A DNA stretch of 52,344 nucleotides from CAYINU01 sp964364855 (lineage in GTDB: Bacteria; Margulisbacteria; Marinamargulisbacteria; CAYINU01), in assembly GCA_964364855.1 (NCBI GenBank), contig CAYINU010000004.1, forward strand, positions 1 through 52,344. Direction: 5' to 3'. The translations under genes were made by a program, and so were the position numbers. The notes under the pieces were generated by a model. The model was not told the origin of the DNA. It was given only the letters and a program-made list of their open reading frames with translations, and searched no databases. This document shows positions 43,811 through 52,344 of this stretch, piece by piece. Every line of letters begins with the position of its first letter. Within the stretch, counting starts at the first letter, position 1.

Positions 43811-46800
43811 GTGGCTCGCGTAGCCGACATTTCAGGATCCTACCTTTCCAAAAAACAGCGCCAGAACTTGGTCCGCGACCTTTTTTTGGTCACAACCCAT
43901 GAGCCCGACAAGGCCAAACTTCTTGAACACCTTTTTTTGACGCTCAATACATACAGCGGATGTCACCACGTGAACATCTATCGCACCGAGCTAGGATCAC
44001 TGGTGTGGGCTGCCGGCACAGAACCCGCAGCCCCCATCAGCCAGGCGGACTTTGACTATCTGCAAACGCACTGCCACACCAATCCTCCGCAGGCAAAGGC
44101 ATGCCATTTTTTGATTCTCAGCCGAAAAAACGAACCCCACCTGGACCCCTATCAGTTACAAGCCGATGAAAAACGGTTCGCCACCTCATGTGACCAAGTG
44201 TTGTGGCTATTCTTATTGGGTACTCAGCGCGACGTCTTGGCAGCGGCCGTGCTACACCAATGGGGAGCAACTCCTTCCCTGGCCGACATGCCCGAATTGG
44301 CGGAACGGCTTCAAGATATGGATACCATTGCATCAACTTACGCAATGGCCCTGTCCGCCAACCGCAGCGCGGAGGCCATTATCGAATCCCTGCTCCTTAA
44401 TAAACGTGACCTCGATGAAAAAACGGGCCGTGAACAAGTGGCCCTCACTCACCGCGTTTTGGAGCACCAACTGCTATACGACGCTGCCAACAGCTTTGCC
44501 CGTACGCAAAGCATCGAGAGCATGGTGGATCAACTCATTACCGATTTACATAAGATGATGAAGGTCGATGCATGCGGTGTTTTGATTTTAAAGACAGAAC
44601 CGCAGGAAACCAGCCAGTTGCATATTCGCTTGTATAGCCCAAAATCCGAGGGTTGGGTAAGTTCTCTGGAAAAGCATACCCGCGCCACCATTCGCGCCTT
44701 TGTGCCCAAAAGCCAAACTGCAATTAAGAACCTGAGGGTGACACCGGTTTCACAATTTGCACCGGAAACCATGGATAGCGACGGCATCCTACGGTCGTTT
44801 TATAGCGTTCCGATCGGCTTTAGAGGTCACGTGTTGGGCTTGGTCACCATCTGCAGCATGACCGCCAATGCCTTTGGCCGTCATGAGGCGACCTTTATAC
44901 ATACCATCACCCATCTACTGTCCGCCCATTTGGGCCATATCAAACAGGTCACTCCGGTCGGAAAATCGGTTTTGGCCGAGATGGTTAATAGCATGACTGA
45001 GGGGGTTATTTTGCTGGACAAGGATATCCAGATCGACCTGATCAATCCTGCAGCCCTGAAAATGCTGGGACTGGGCACCGTGGGTCCAACAAGCAACGCC
45101 TTAATTTTAAATGCCCTGGAACGTCACCGGGTCCTGGACTTAATTTACCAGGTGATCTATTCGGGTAAAGCCGTTTTGGAGCAAGATATTATTTCCACAG
45201 TCACCATCCTAAGTGCCAATGTAACTCCCGTCCTAGATGACACGCAAACCCGTACCGGGACCGTTGTCGTCCTGCGCAACACAACTGACCTTCATCGAAT
45301 CAATCGCATTAATACGCAGCGCCTGGAAGTCATTTCCAAGGTCAACCATATTGTGGGATCCATTTCGGATCTGGATAAGTTATTGGAACTGCTGCTGAAA
45401 TTCATCATAGATATTGCCCAGGCCAAAATGGGTTCCGTGCAATTGGTGGTGGGGAAGCGCCTGGTCACACGGTCGCATTTTAACTTCCCCGACAAAATAC
45501 GAGGCACCTTCCGGCTCAAGACGGGGGAAACCATTGCCGAATATGTCCGCAAAACGCGACAACTTTGCCACATTACGGCCTACCACAAAAACCCGTCGGT
45601 GATGTCCGCACCCAAGCTCGTGCTGGAAAGCTACATCTGCATGCCTATTTTGGCCGGCAACCGGTTATTGGGAATTTTTAACATTGTCAGGCCGTTAGCG
45701 GATACTTCCTCAGCCCTGACCAACGACGATATCGAAACCTTGTCCACCATAACCGCATTGTCAGGCACCGCCATTCACAACGCCATTTTGTACCAAGAAA
45801 CATTAAAAAAGCAAAAAATGGACCAGGAGATGCAACTGGCTCTGGAAATCCAGGGGCGGCTGCTGTCCCAAACGNNNNNNNNNNNNNNNNNNNNNNNNNN
45901 NNNNNNNNNNNNNNNNNNNNNNNNNNNNNNNNNNNNNNNNNNNNNNNNNNNNNNNNNNNNNNNNNNNNNNNNNNTTGTGTTTGCCGCAGAACCCCTGATC
46001 GAAAAGTACGTGCCACTCTTTTATGGCGTACTATGCCGCTCTACCAAAACCCTGGTATATGTGAACGCCGGCCACGAACCTGCCTTGTTATTTCGAAACA
46101 ATGTTCTGACACAGCTAGACACCCCCGGTCTCCCATTGGGCGCCTTTCCGGATACTGTCTACGAGGCCCAAGAATTACAGTTTGAGGAAGGCGATTTTTT
46201 GACTTTATATACCGACGGTGTTCTGGAAGCCCGGAATCCCGAAATCGAAGAGTTTGGATTGGAACGGCTTCAAAGCCAGATTTTGCGGTTCTCCAAATAT
46301 CCGGCTCCGATCATTGCCGATGGCCTGTATGGCTCCTTGGAACAATTCATGCAGTCCCCTCAGCCGTTTGACGACATCACGATGATCATATTGAAATGCT
46401 CGCAAAACCCGGGGGATTTTTCCACCCCCCTGTATACTCGCGAACTGAAAGTCAACAGCGCCAGAAATCAAATCCCCATCGTCAGAAAGGAAGTCGAAGA
46501 CATCGCAAGCCGGGTCGGCTTTGGATCTTCGGAAATATTTGACATCAAATTGGCTGTCAATGAAGCCCATTCGAATGTTTGCGAACATGCCTACCAACGC
46601 GCCGACAAGGGAGTTATTCTTTTTACGTTTTTGGTGTATTCGGACCGACTTACCATTATTGTCCGCGACTATGGCCAAGGCATTTCGGTGCCTCTAAAGG
46701 GCGAAAGCGAGTTAGACGAGTTAGAGGGCTCCGGATTGGGCGTTTTGCTCATCGAAAAACTGATGGATGACGTTCGCTACAATCGGAGTGTGACGTCTGG

Positions 46801-46861
46801 AACCGAATTGTGGCTCACCAAATATTTGCCCACCGCAAAAAGCATCGATATTCCAAGCTAA
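43811..46861 (+). CDS. Multi-sensor SpoIIE-type phosphatase with C-terminal HATPase, interrupted by an N gap (~1,016 aa as assembled)
   Basis: Domain order: a GAF-like region (about residues 10-180), a second GAF (about 215-375), a PAS domain (about 385-500, GVILLDKDIQIDLINPAAL), a third GAF (about 510-660), a linker LALEIQGRLLSQT typical of the entry to SpoIIE domains, the gap, and then the rest of a PP2C/SpoIIE domain (FYGVL, NAGHEPAL, LYTDGVLEA, DDITMIIL). It ends in an RsbW-like ATPase domain (VNEAHSNVCEHAY, DYGQG, GSGLGVLLIEKL). Such proteins control STAS antagonists by dephosphorylation, and the fused kinase domain could phosphorylate them. GTG at 43811 is the best start after the receiver gene, but has no clear ribosome binding site. 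The frame across the gap is not trustworthy. Confidence 0.88.
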   Translation: MARVADISGSYLSKKQRQNLVRDLFLVTTHEPDKAKLLEHLFLTLNTYSGCHHVNIYRTELGSLVWAAGTEPAAPISQADFDYLQTHCHTNPPQAKACHFLILSRKNEPHLDPYQLQADEKRFATSCDQVLWLFLLGTQRDVLAAAVLHQWGATPSLADMPELAERLQDMDTIASTYAMALSANRSAEAIIESLLLNKRDLDEKTGREQVALTHRVLEHQLLYDAANSFARTQSIESMVDQLITDLHKMMKVDACGVLILKTEPQETSQLHIRLYSPKSEGWVSSLEKHTRATIRAFVPKSQTAIKNLRVTPVSQFAPETMDSDGILRSFYSVPIGFRGHVLGLVTICSMTANAFGRHEATFIHTITHLLSAHLGHIKQVTPVGKSVLAEMVNSMTEGVILLDKDIQIDLINPAALKMLGLGTVGPTSNALILNALERHRVLDLIYQVIYSGKAVLEQDIISTVTILSANVTPVLDDTQTRTGTVVVLRNTTDLHRINRINTQRLEVISKVNHIVGSISDLDKLLELLLKFIIDIAQAKMGSVQLVVGKRLVTRSHFNFPDKIRGTFRLKTGETIAEYVRKTRQLCHITAYHKNPSVMSAPKLVLESYICMPILAGNRLLGIFNIVRPLADTSSALTNDDIETLSTITALSGTAIHNAILYQETLKKQKMDQEMQLALEIQGRLLSQTXXXXXXXXXXXXXXXXXXXXXXXXXXXXXXXXXXVFAAEPLIEKYVPLFYGVLCRSTKTLVYVNAGHEPALLFRNNVLTQLDTPGLPLGAFPDTVYEAQELQFEEGDFLTLYTDGVLEARNPEIEEFGLERLQSQILRFSKYPAPIIADGLYGSLEQFMQSPQPFDDITMIILKCSQNPGDFSTPLYTRELKVNSARNQIPIVRKEVEDIASRVGFGSSEIFDIKLAVNEAHSNVCEHAYQRADKGVILFTFLVYSDRLTIIVRDYGQGISVPLKGESELDELEGSGLGVLLIEKLMDDVRYNRSVTSGTELWLTKYLPTAKSIDIPS
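45875..45974. other. Assembly gap of 100 Ns
   Basis: Exactly 100 undetermined bases lie inside the SpoIIE domain. In related phosphatases the distance between the motifs on either side is about 95-105 residues, while here only about 33 codons are allowed for, so the number is probably a placeholder and a larger piece, perhaps 200-300 bases, is missing. Confidence 0.95.
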
Positions 46862-46930
46862 AATCCGGTGGCACTTCTTGGAAAGATTGGTGTAATATAC
46901 AGGTAACGAGCGTTTCTTAAGGAGCAAAGG

Positions 46931-47308
46931 ATGGAAATTATCAAAGTTCCATTACCGGATGGAGTGGTTAAGCTTTGTATCGGTGCCAGTTATAACGAAA
47001 ACTTCAATGAAGTCTCGGGTACCGTTGAGCTAGACATTGAAAACCAGGCGTATTTTGTAGACAGTGTTTCAGGCCTTTTTGATGAAGGCAAAGTGAAGCT
47101 TGTGGTAGATATGGGCAACGTTACCTATATTGACTCGTCGGGTCTTTGGGCCTTATTTGAAGGTCACAAAAAGGCTATTCAGAAAAACGGGAAATTGGTT
47201 CTGTTTCACGTGACCAAGGATGTTAAACGGGTCTTGGATATCACCAAAATGTCGACCAAGTTGGCGGTTTGCGAAACCGAAGAAGACGCATTGGCCACAT
47301 TCCGGTAA
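46931..47308 (+). CDS. STAS-domain anti-sigma factor antagonist (125 aa)
   Basis: SpoIIAA/RsbV-like. The segment KLVVDMGNVTYIDSSGLWAL carries the conserved switch serine (Ser69 or Ser70 in IDSSG), which partner kinases phosphorylate and SpoIIE-type phosphatases dephosphorylate. An N-terminal part of ~45 residues is somewhat divergent and polar. It lies directly downstream of a phosphatase with a fused RsbW-like ATPase, so the two probably form one switch. The downstream target, possibly secretion or pilus genes next door, is inference. AAGGAG upstream is a good ribosome binding site. Confidence 0.93.
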   Translation: MEIIKVPLPDGVVKLCIGASYNENFNEVSGTVELDIENQAYFVDSVSGLFDEGKVKLVVDMGNVTYIDSSGLWALFEGHKKAIQKNGKLVLFHVTKDVKRVLDITKMSTKLAVCETEEDALATFR

Positions 47309-47314
47309 CCACGG

Positions 47315-49030
47315 ATGGCGGTCTCTCAGCTCCTCCAATCCCTAGAAAACGCTCAGCTGATCACCCATAGTGTTTCCGATCGGGCCCTCACCATCTGCAA
47401 AGAACAGGGCATCCCCCTTTTTAGGGTCTTGTTGGAAAACCAAATGCTACCCGAAGAAAAGCTGCTTCCCTTTCTGGCTGAGCAGTTTGGCTACCCGTTC
47501 GAAAAAATTGACACCGGTACGATCGATACAACCACGTCCCATTTGATTCCCGAAAATTTTGCCCGCCAGAATCTGATTTTGCCACTGTTTCAGGTCGAAA
47601 ATACCCTCACAGTCGCCCTTTGGAACCCGTTCGATGTGCCAGCCCTGGAGTCCGCGGAACTGCTCACCAGCTTCAGTCTCAATCCGATTTTGACTCTGAA
47701 AAAAAATCTGCAGGACTTATTGGACTATTGTTATAGCACCGAACATAGCGAAACCGGGTTCAATCCCGAGCAAGTGGACTCGCTATTTGAAATGGGCATG
47801 AAGCTAATCGGAGATACCGGGGTGCCGGATGACGCGTCATTTGACCTCGCTGAAGAGGCCCCTATCGCCAAGCTGGTCAATACCATTTTCCGCCAAGCGC
47901 TGGAGATGCATGCCTCAGATATTCATATCGAGCCCGAAGAGAAAGTCGTAAAAGTGCGTTTTCGGGTGGACGGGTTGCTTCGGGATATCATGATGCCCCC
48001 CAAGAAATTGGAACCGGCCATTCTTTCTCGGCTCAAAATTTTGGCCAACCTGGATATCACCGAACGGCGCAAACCTCAGGATGGGCGCATCAGTTTGAAT
48101 TTAAAAGATCGCGAAATTGATATTCGTGTGTCGACTGTGGCCACCATTCACGGCGAGAAAATGGTATTGCGGATCTTGGACAAGGCCGGGTTTGATATGT
48201 CTATTGAAAATTTAGGGATGTCCGCTGCCGACGTTCGCAAATTCCAACAATTGATCTATCACACCTCTGGCATTCTGATGGTCTGCGGTCCCACGGGTTC
48301 CGGAAAAACGACAACGCTGTACAGTGCACTCACAAAAGTCAACACACCCGAAAAAAACATTATTACCATCGAGGACCCTGTCGAATATTCTCTGGATGGA
48401 ATCACCCAAATTCCGGTCAATGACAAAATCGGCGTCGATTTTGCCCATGGACTTTCTGCCATTGTCCGCCAAGACCCCGACATCATCATGGTAGGTGAAA
48501 TCCGCGATGCGGAAACCGCAACCATTGCCATCCAATCGGCCTTGACAGGTCACTTGGTATTGACGACCTTACATACCCGAAATGCCCCGGGCGCACTAAC
48601 CCGTCTTGTCGATATGGGTATCGAACCTTTTCTAATTTCCAGCGCGGTTATCGGTGTAGTGGGGCAACGGCTGATACGGCGTCTATGCCCGCATTGCAGA
48701 AAACCTGTCAACGTCGCGACAAAGACCAGCCCTTTGATTGTGGACTTTGTAAATTTGCACCAAGACCGCATCCGAAAAGACGCCATCGTATACGATCCCG
48801 GCGGATGCAAATTCTGTGACGACTCCGGATATAAGGGCCGAGTAGGGCTTTATGAAATCATGATCATGGACGAGGAAATCCGTAGCCTCACCAACCAGCG
48901 TGCCAGTGCCCAAGAAATCATGAAGGCCGCCCAAAAAAACGGCATGACCGCCATGCAAGAGGATGGCATCCAAAAGGTGTTAGATGGTGAAACGACGCTA
49001 GAAGAGATTGTCCGCGTCGTAGACGTCTAA
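47315..49030 (+). CDS. Type II secretion/type IV pilus assembly ATPase, GspE/PilB family (571 aa)
   Basis: Hexameric cytoplasmic ATPase that drives pseudopilus or pilus assembly. The N-terminal MshEN-type region (about residues 1-150) precedes the ATPase core with Walker A GPTGSGKTTTLYSAL near residue 325, an Asp box (ITIEDPVEY) and a Walker B region (DPDIIMVGEIRD). A zinc-binding tetracysteine motif is present (CPHC, then CKFC). All features look intact and the length is normal. It starts seven bases after the STAS gene and is followed by the gspF-like gene. The gene order favours GspE over PilB, but both names fit. Confidence 0.96.
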   Translation: MAVSQLLQSLENAQLITHSVSDRALTICKEQGIPLFRVLLENQMLPEEKLLPFLAEQFGYPFEKIDTGTIDTTTSHLIPENFARQNLILPLFQVENTLTVALWNPFDVPALESAELLTSFSLNPILTLKKNLQDLLDYCYSTEHSETGFNPEQVDSLFEMGMKLIGDTGVPDDASFDLAEEAPIAKLVNTIFRQALEMHASDIHIEPEEKVVKVRFRVDGLLRDIMMPPKKLEPAILSRLKILANLDITERRKPQDGRISLNLKDREIDIRVSTVATIHGEKMVLRILDKAGFDMSIENLGMSAADVRKFQQLIYHTSGILMVCGPTGSGKTTTLYSALTKVNTPEKNIITIEDPVEYSLDGITQIPVNDKIGVDFAHGLSAIVRQDPDIIMVGEIRDAETATIAIQSALTGHLVLTTLHTRNAPGALTRLVDMGIEPFLISSAVIGVVGQRLIRRLCPHCRKPVNVATKTSPLIVDFVNLHQDRIRKDAIVYDPGGCKFCDDSGYKGRVGLYEIMIMDEEIRSLTNQRASAQEIMKAAQKNGMTAMQEDGIQKVLDGETTLEEIVRVVDV

Positions 49031-49033
49031 CCC

Positions 49034-50248
49034 ATGCCAAGCTATGCCTACGTTTACCGAGATGTTCAGCAAGGCGGCAAAATCATCCGCGCTCATATTT
49101 TGGCCTCCAGCATTTTAGAAGCGCGATCCAAGCTCAAAAACCTCAGCATCACACCGTTATCCATCCGCGAAGAAAGCCGCTATCCCTTTGCCTTGGGTAT
49201 CTTCAGATCACGCGTGCCAGCCAAGGATATCGTGACGTTCACCCAACTATTCGCCAGTGCCTTGCGCAGTGGTATGACCATCAAAGAAACGCTACGGGTA
49301 TTGCAGATTCAGATTCGAAACAAAACCCTGAAAGCCCGCGTCAATGAAATCTTGACCGATTTGGAAACCGGCAGTGAATTGTCCGATGCTTTTGCCAAGC
49401 ATGTTGATATTTTTCCGGAATACTACCCCACTCTCATGAAAGCAGGTGAGGCCTCGGGGAAAATTTCCGAAGTTCTGGATTATGCCGGCACTTATGCAGA
49501 ACGCATGGACGACTTGCGAAAAGAATTCGTCAGCACCCTTACCTATCCGGCCATCGTGATGAGCATGGCCATTATTTTGATGGGGCTTGTGTTAGTGTAT
49601 GTGGCTCCCAATTTCCAATCTGTTTTTTCACAAGCGAACCTCAGGCTGCCCCTCCCCACACAAATTCTATTTTTCATGTCCGATGTTTTGGTTCATGACG
49701 GGTTATACCTACTGCTGATGCTCATGGCATTGCTGCTTGGATTTACCATGCTGCGAAAACAACGATACTTTAAGCGGTACACGGATCAGATCATGCTCAA
49801 AATCCCCATTTTCGGACCCTTGCTCCGCGATACGATGGTCTTTCGATTCCTCAAAACATTTGACATCATGGTCAACAATAATGTCGCCATTCTCAAAACG
49901 CTGAAAGTGTTGGAAGACAGTACCTCCAATTTGGTTTTGCAAGAGATTATCAACCGCATGCGACAAGACGTTTCTAAAGGGTTGCCGATGTCCGCCGCCA
50001 TTTTTCAGGCCCAAGATATTTTTCAGCCCATCGTGGCTTATAGTATTTCCGTGGGTGAAAGATCCGGTGATTTAGGCGGATCGTTAAATCGCTTAAGCCA
50101 GTATTTAGACCGCGAAATTACTTATTCGATGAAGCTCATTTCTTCCCGAGTAGATCCGCTGCTGACTTCGATTTTAGGGGCGATCGTTCTATTTTTGGCG
50201 TTGTCGATTTATCTGCCCATTTTTGATATGGCCAGTGCGGTTCGGTAA
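49034..50248 (+). CDS. Inner-membrane platform protein, GspF/PilC family (404 aa)
   Basis: Polytopic platform that couples the ATPase to pilin polymerisation. Two repeats of the T2SSF domain are visible, each with a cytoplasmic helical bundle (FTQLFASALRSGMTIKETL; FLKTFDIMVNNNVAILKTL) and hydrophobic helices near residues 170-195, 225-250 and 375-400. The N-terminal YAYVYRDVQQGGKI strand region matches the family start. Length and order after the ATPase are normal. Confidence 0.95.
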   Translation: MPSYAYVYRDVQQGGKIIRAHILASSILEARSKLKNLSITPLSIREESRYPFALGIFRSRVPAKDIVTFTQLFASALRSGMTIKETLRVLQIQIRNKTLKARVNEILTDLETGSELSDAFAKHVDIFPEYYPTLMKAGEASGKISEVLDYAGTYAERMDDLRKEFVSTLTYPAIVMSMAIILMGLVLVYVAPNFQSVFSQANLRLPLPTQILFFMSDVLVHDGLYLLLMLMALLLGFTMLRKQRYFKRYTDQIMLKIPIFGPLLRDTMVFRFLKTFDIMVNNNVAILKTLKVLEDSTSNLVLQEIINRMRQDVSKGLPMSAAIFQAQDIFQPIVAYSISVGERSGDLGGSLNRLSQYLDREITYSMKLISSRVDPLLTSILGAIVLFLALSIYLPIFDMASAVR

Positions 50249-50271
50249 TTTCTTTTCATTTTGATTTTGTG

Positions 50272-50277
50272 TATACT
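50272..50277 (+). promoter_or_regulatory. Possible -10 element (TATACT) before the major prepilin
   Basis: TATACT lies in the T-rich 66-base gap between the platform gene and the pilin gene, 37 bases before the ATG. A matching -35 element is weak. An internal promoter here would raise pilin expression above the ATPase. Confidence 0.3.
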
Positions 50278-50314
50278 GCTTTTATACGCACTTGCAAGCT
50301 TTAAAGGGGGACTC

Positions 50315-50704
50315 ATGATTCAAAAAAATAAGGGTTTCACACTGATTGAAATGCTCATCGTCGTGACCATTATCGGTATTTTGGCGGCGATTGTTCTTCC
50401 TCGGTTCACTACATCCAGTGTCGCGGCCAAAATTGCCGCCCATCGCGCCACCGAACAAGCGATTAATGCCCAATCCGAACTTTACTTTTTTAATGAAGGT
50501 CAATATCCCAGTCCCGGGCCCATCAATGCAGCCAATTGGGGAGGCGCGGTAAAGTTGGCCAAATATTTTGATCCCGACAACGTTCCGACTGTCTGCCCCT
50601 TCGGCATACAATGGACCATCAATGCCCAAGGTGTCGTGGATATGACCACCCATACCCCGTACGCTCAAGCCGTCCAACAACAACAACAGCAACAAGGCCA
50701 GTAA
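50315..50704 (+). CDS. Major prepilin/pseudopilin, GspG type (129 aa)
   Basis: The prepilin signal MIQKNKG precedes the cleavage site G|FTLIEMLIVVTIIG, with the conserved Glu at position +5 and the long hydrophobic helix that forms the filament core. The globular part is short and contains one cysteine. The protein ends in an unusual polyglutamine tail encoded by repeated CAA/CAG codons. ATG at 50315 has AAAGGGGG upstream; a longer frame to 50261 is rejected because the type III prepilin signal is short. Third in a gspE-F-G-H-I-J-like order, it is likely the main (pseudo)pilin. Confidence 0.93.
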   Translation: MIQKNKGFTLIEMLIVVTIIGILAAIVLPRFTTSSVAAKIAAHRATEQAINAQSELYFFNEGQYPSPGPINAANWGGAVKLAKYFDPDNVPTVCPFGIQWTINAQGVVDMTTHTPYAQAVQQQQQQQGQ

Positions 50705-50714
50705 GCCCCGTCTC

Positions 50715-51257
50715 ATGACCCCTCACCATCGCCACTCGGGCTTGACCTTTGTGGAGATAGTGGTGGTCTTGGGGATTATGGCCTTGATGTTGGGCATGTT
50801 TTCGTTTTCCCGGTGGGCCAGAGGCTTGTCGGATACGCGGGCTTATTCGATTGCCAATGAACTGGTCGCAACTGTAGATCTCGGCCAAGAATACGCCCGT
50901 AGCTATAACCGCAATGTGGAGCTGCAATTTGTGGAAATCACCCACCGTATCGCCGGCATTCAGCTGGGATTTAATCTGCGTATCGATGGATCATCGGCAC
51001 AAGATACGGTTATTTTATCCCAGACAGAGTATGCCTCAGACCTCAATGTCACCATCAACACACAGGTTCGAAAAATTCTTTTTTCCCCGGCAGGCCCCTT
51101 GCAGTTTCTAACGCGCAGCAGCACGCTGTTGCCCACCGAAAATTGTGTCGTTCGCTTCCCCGATCCTCTGCTTGCCACCCACGATATTGTGGATGTCATT
51201 ATTTTCCCGTTATCCGGAAAAACCCAGACCGTTAATTTTCGCTATGTCCCACAATAA
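50715..51257 (+). CDS. Minor prepilin, GspH/FimT-like (180 aa)
   Basis: The N-terminus MTPHHRHSG|LTFVEIVVVLGIMALML is a prepilin peptidase site with Glu at +5 and a hydrophobic helix. The following ANELVATVDLGQEYARSYNRN pattern matches the helix of GspH/FimT proteins, and the C-terminal part is beta-rich. It sits 10 bases after the major prepilin. Minor pseudopilins of this kind form or prime the tip of the filament. Confidence 0.88.
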   Translation: MTPHHRHSGLTFVEIVVVLGIMALMLGMFSFSRWARGLSDTRAYSIANELVATVDLGQEYARSYNRNVELQFVEITHRIAGIQLGFNLRIDGSSAQDTVILSQTEYASDLNVTINTQVRKILFSPAGPLQFLTRSSTLLPTENCVVRFPDPLLATHDIVDVIIFPLSGKTQTVNFRYVPQ

Positions 51258-51726
51258 AGGATTTACCTTTGTAGAAGTTTTATTGGCCATTGGCATCATG
51301 GCCATTATCGGCACGAATCTGATGGTATTCATTCCCAAAATTCTGCGTCAGTCCGAAACACAAAACCAAAAACTTCAACTCACCGTGGTGGCCAATTATG
51401 TGGGCAATTACGTCACACGTTGGGCCAATTTTCCGATCGAGAACAAGTTGATTCCGATTTTGGCCTATCAAAACGGTCAGTCCTTGATTCTGGGTGCTGA
51501 CAACCGCGTCAATCAACTCTTATGGGCCGATGCACCGCAAGGTCCGGGTAATCTGCAAACCATATCGGATGCGTACAAAACGTCCATTACCATTCAAGAT
51601 AAGAAAACAGATCGGATTATACTAGACATCGTCGTGTGGTATGACGCAGACCTGAATACCCAAAGGGAAGCCTCGGAAAATGCCGTCACGTTTTTCACCA
51701 TTGTCACGGAGAAACAAACACTATGA
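51244..51726 (+). CDS. Minor prepilin, GspI/PilV-like (160 aa)
   Basis: MSHNKG|FTFVEVLLAIGIMAII is a clear prepilin signal with Glu at +5. The start is ATG at 51244, inside the end of the previous gene, because longer upstream sequence is out of keeping with a short prepilin leader. The globular domain is strand-rich, with no cysteines. It is fourth among the prepilins of this operon by size and order, and by position equivalent to GspI. Confidence 0.87.
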   Translation: MSHNKGFTFVEVLLAIGIMAIIGTNLMVFIPKILRQSETQNQKLQLTVVANYVGNYVTRWANFPIENKLIPILAYQNGQSLILGADNRVNQLLWADAPQGPGNLQTISDAYKTSITIQDKKTDRIILDIVVWYDADLNTQREASENAVTFFTIVTEKQTL

Positions 51727-52344
51727 CCCGCCGATCGGGCTTTAGTTACATTGAACTGCTGATCTCGGTGTTGGTGGTTTTTATCATCAGTTTGGCCCTG
51801 TTTTATATGTTGAGGGCCGTTTTTCGCACGTATCAAACCGGGACAGAAACGATCAATGCTACGCGTGCCTTAGGTCCCGCAGCTGCCCAATTTCTGGAAG
51901 ATCTGCAAAACGCTTCTCAGATCAACATCGTATCTTTGTCCGGAAATACGGCCGGGTTTATCCAATATAAAAGCAACCAGGCTACCTATAATATTTATCT
52001 GAATACCGACGCAAATAAAGCCCAATTCGGCAATAACATCTTCACTTCCACCAACGTCATGCTTTCCGCTACGGTAAGCGGCATTGTCTACGCACCGGAA
52101 GTTATCTTGCCGAGCGCTGATGCGTTTCAGGTCATCACTTATGCCTTAAATCCCGGGTCCTTGCATTTGGTTACGCCCAACAATGTGACTGCCGTACCCA
52201 CTACCGATGAGATCAATTCCGTGCGTTTTGTCGTTACCCGCCAAGGAAAAAACATGACATTTGGTGTCAGTCACCTCATCGACCTGGTATCCACCCGGCT
52301 GGCCTTGGCCAGCAGCCAAGAATGGGGGACTACCGGAACCAATG
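51723..52344 (+). CDS. Minor prepilin, GspJ/PilW-like, 3' end beyond the window
   Basis: ATG at 51723 overlaps the previous stop (ATGA). MTRRSG|FSYIELLISVLVVFIIS gives a prepilin site with Glu at +5. The frame stays open to the window edge for about 207 codons, with the beta-rich, Asn/Thr-rich sequence typical of GspJ/PilW. Its place after the G-, H- and I-like genes supports GspJ. Confidence 0.87.
   Translation, partial: MTRRSGFSYIELLISVLVVFIISLALFYMLRAVFRTYQTGTETINATRALGPAAAQFLEDLQNASQINIVSLSGNTAGFIQYKSNQATYNIYLNTDANKAQFGNNIFTSTNVMLSATVSGIVYAPEVILPSADAFQVITYALNPGSLHLVTPNNVTAVPTTDEINSVRFVVTRQGKNMTFGVSHLIDLVSTRLALASSQEWGTTGTN

Noticed and set aside
46862..46930. Promoter or terminator between the phosphatase and STAS genes
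   Set aside because: A TAATAT-like box exists but no -35 element at suitable spacing and no hairpin; probably simple readthrough.
1..52344. tRNA, rRNA, insertion sequences, CRISPR arrays or attachment sites
   Set aside because: Read for clover-leaf-like, transposase or regularly spaced repeat signals and found none; the window is almost fully coding.

Overview
The window looks like a scaffold from an uncultivated, Gram-negative-type (diderm) bacterium of moderate GC content (estimated by eye, not counted). The evidence for two membranes is an LptB/LptF-type lipopolysaccharide export pair and a type II secretion/type IV pilus gene set. RNase Y with a YmdB-type phosphoesterase, together with a SpoIIE/STAS partner-switching module, argues against a typical enteric proteobacterium and suggests a deep-branching diderm lineage such as Margulisbacteria or a similar candidate phylum. 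That placement is a guess. A run of exactly 100 Ns at 45875-45974 shows the scaffold is a draft.

The window splits at a divergent intergenic region near 33885-34087. Everything to its left is on the minus strand and reads as one tightly packed gene train of at least 17 genes and about 33.9 kb, running off the left edge. In transcription order it encodes two small proteins of 120 and 98 residues; a ~930-residue protein whose start is separated from its body by a nine-cytosine tract and a frameshift; a 325-residue helical protein; a TPR-bearing family 2 glycosyltransferase; a 602-residue charged helical protein; a flagellar rod/hook (FlgG/FlgE-type) homologue; a 116-residue helical protein; a radical-SAM-like protein lacking the usual cluster motif; an APH-fold kinase; a 1,057-residue coiled-coil protein; three small proteins, two of them membrane-spanning; a degenerate PlsC-like acyltransferase; a giant 5,094-residue protein with a transglutaminase-like domain; three more small or unknown proteins; and a partial His-rich protein at the edge. 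No other flagellar or type III export gene is visible. I regard this train as the candidate undescribed system: a hook-related, probably surface-exposed or secreted apparatus carrying a giant protein and several modification enzymes. Its function is inference.

The right half is all on the plus strand and largely recognisable. It runs: a small unknown gene and a Gfo/Idh/MocA oxidoreductase; metK; a CinA C-terminal-domain protein overlapping recA; recA-rny-ymdB; an unknown coiled protein; lptB and an LptF/LptG permease; then a signalling block made of a lone receiver domain, a large GAF-PAS-GAF-SpoIIE-HATPase protein interrupted by the N gap, and a STAS antagonist; then gspE-gspF and four prepilin genes in the order G-H-I-J, the last cut by the right edge.

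No gene-free stretch longer than 300 bases exists. The largest, about 200 bases between the two halves, holds likely promoters and a leader hairpin. I saw no tRNA, rRNA, insertion sequence, CRISPR array or attachment site.
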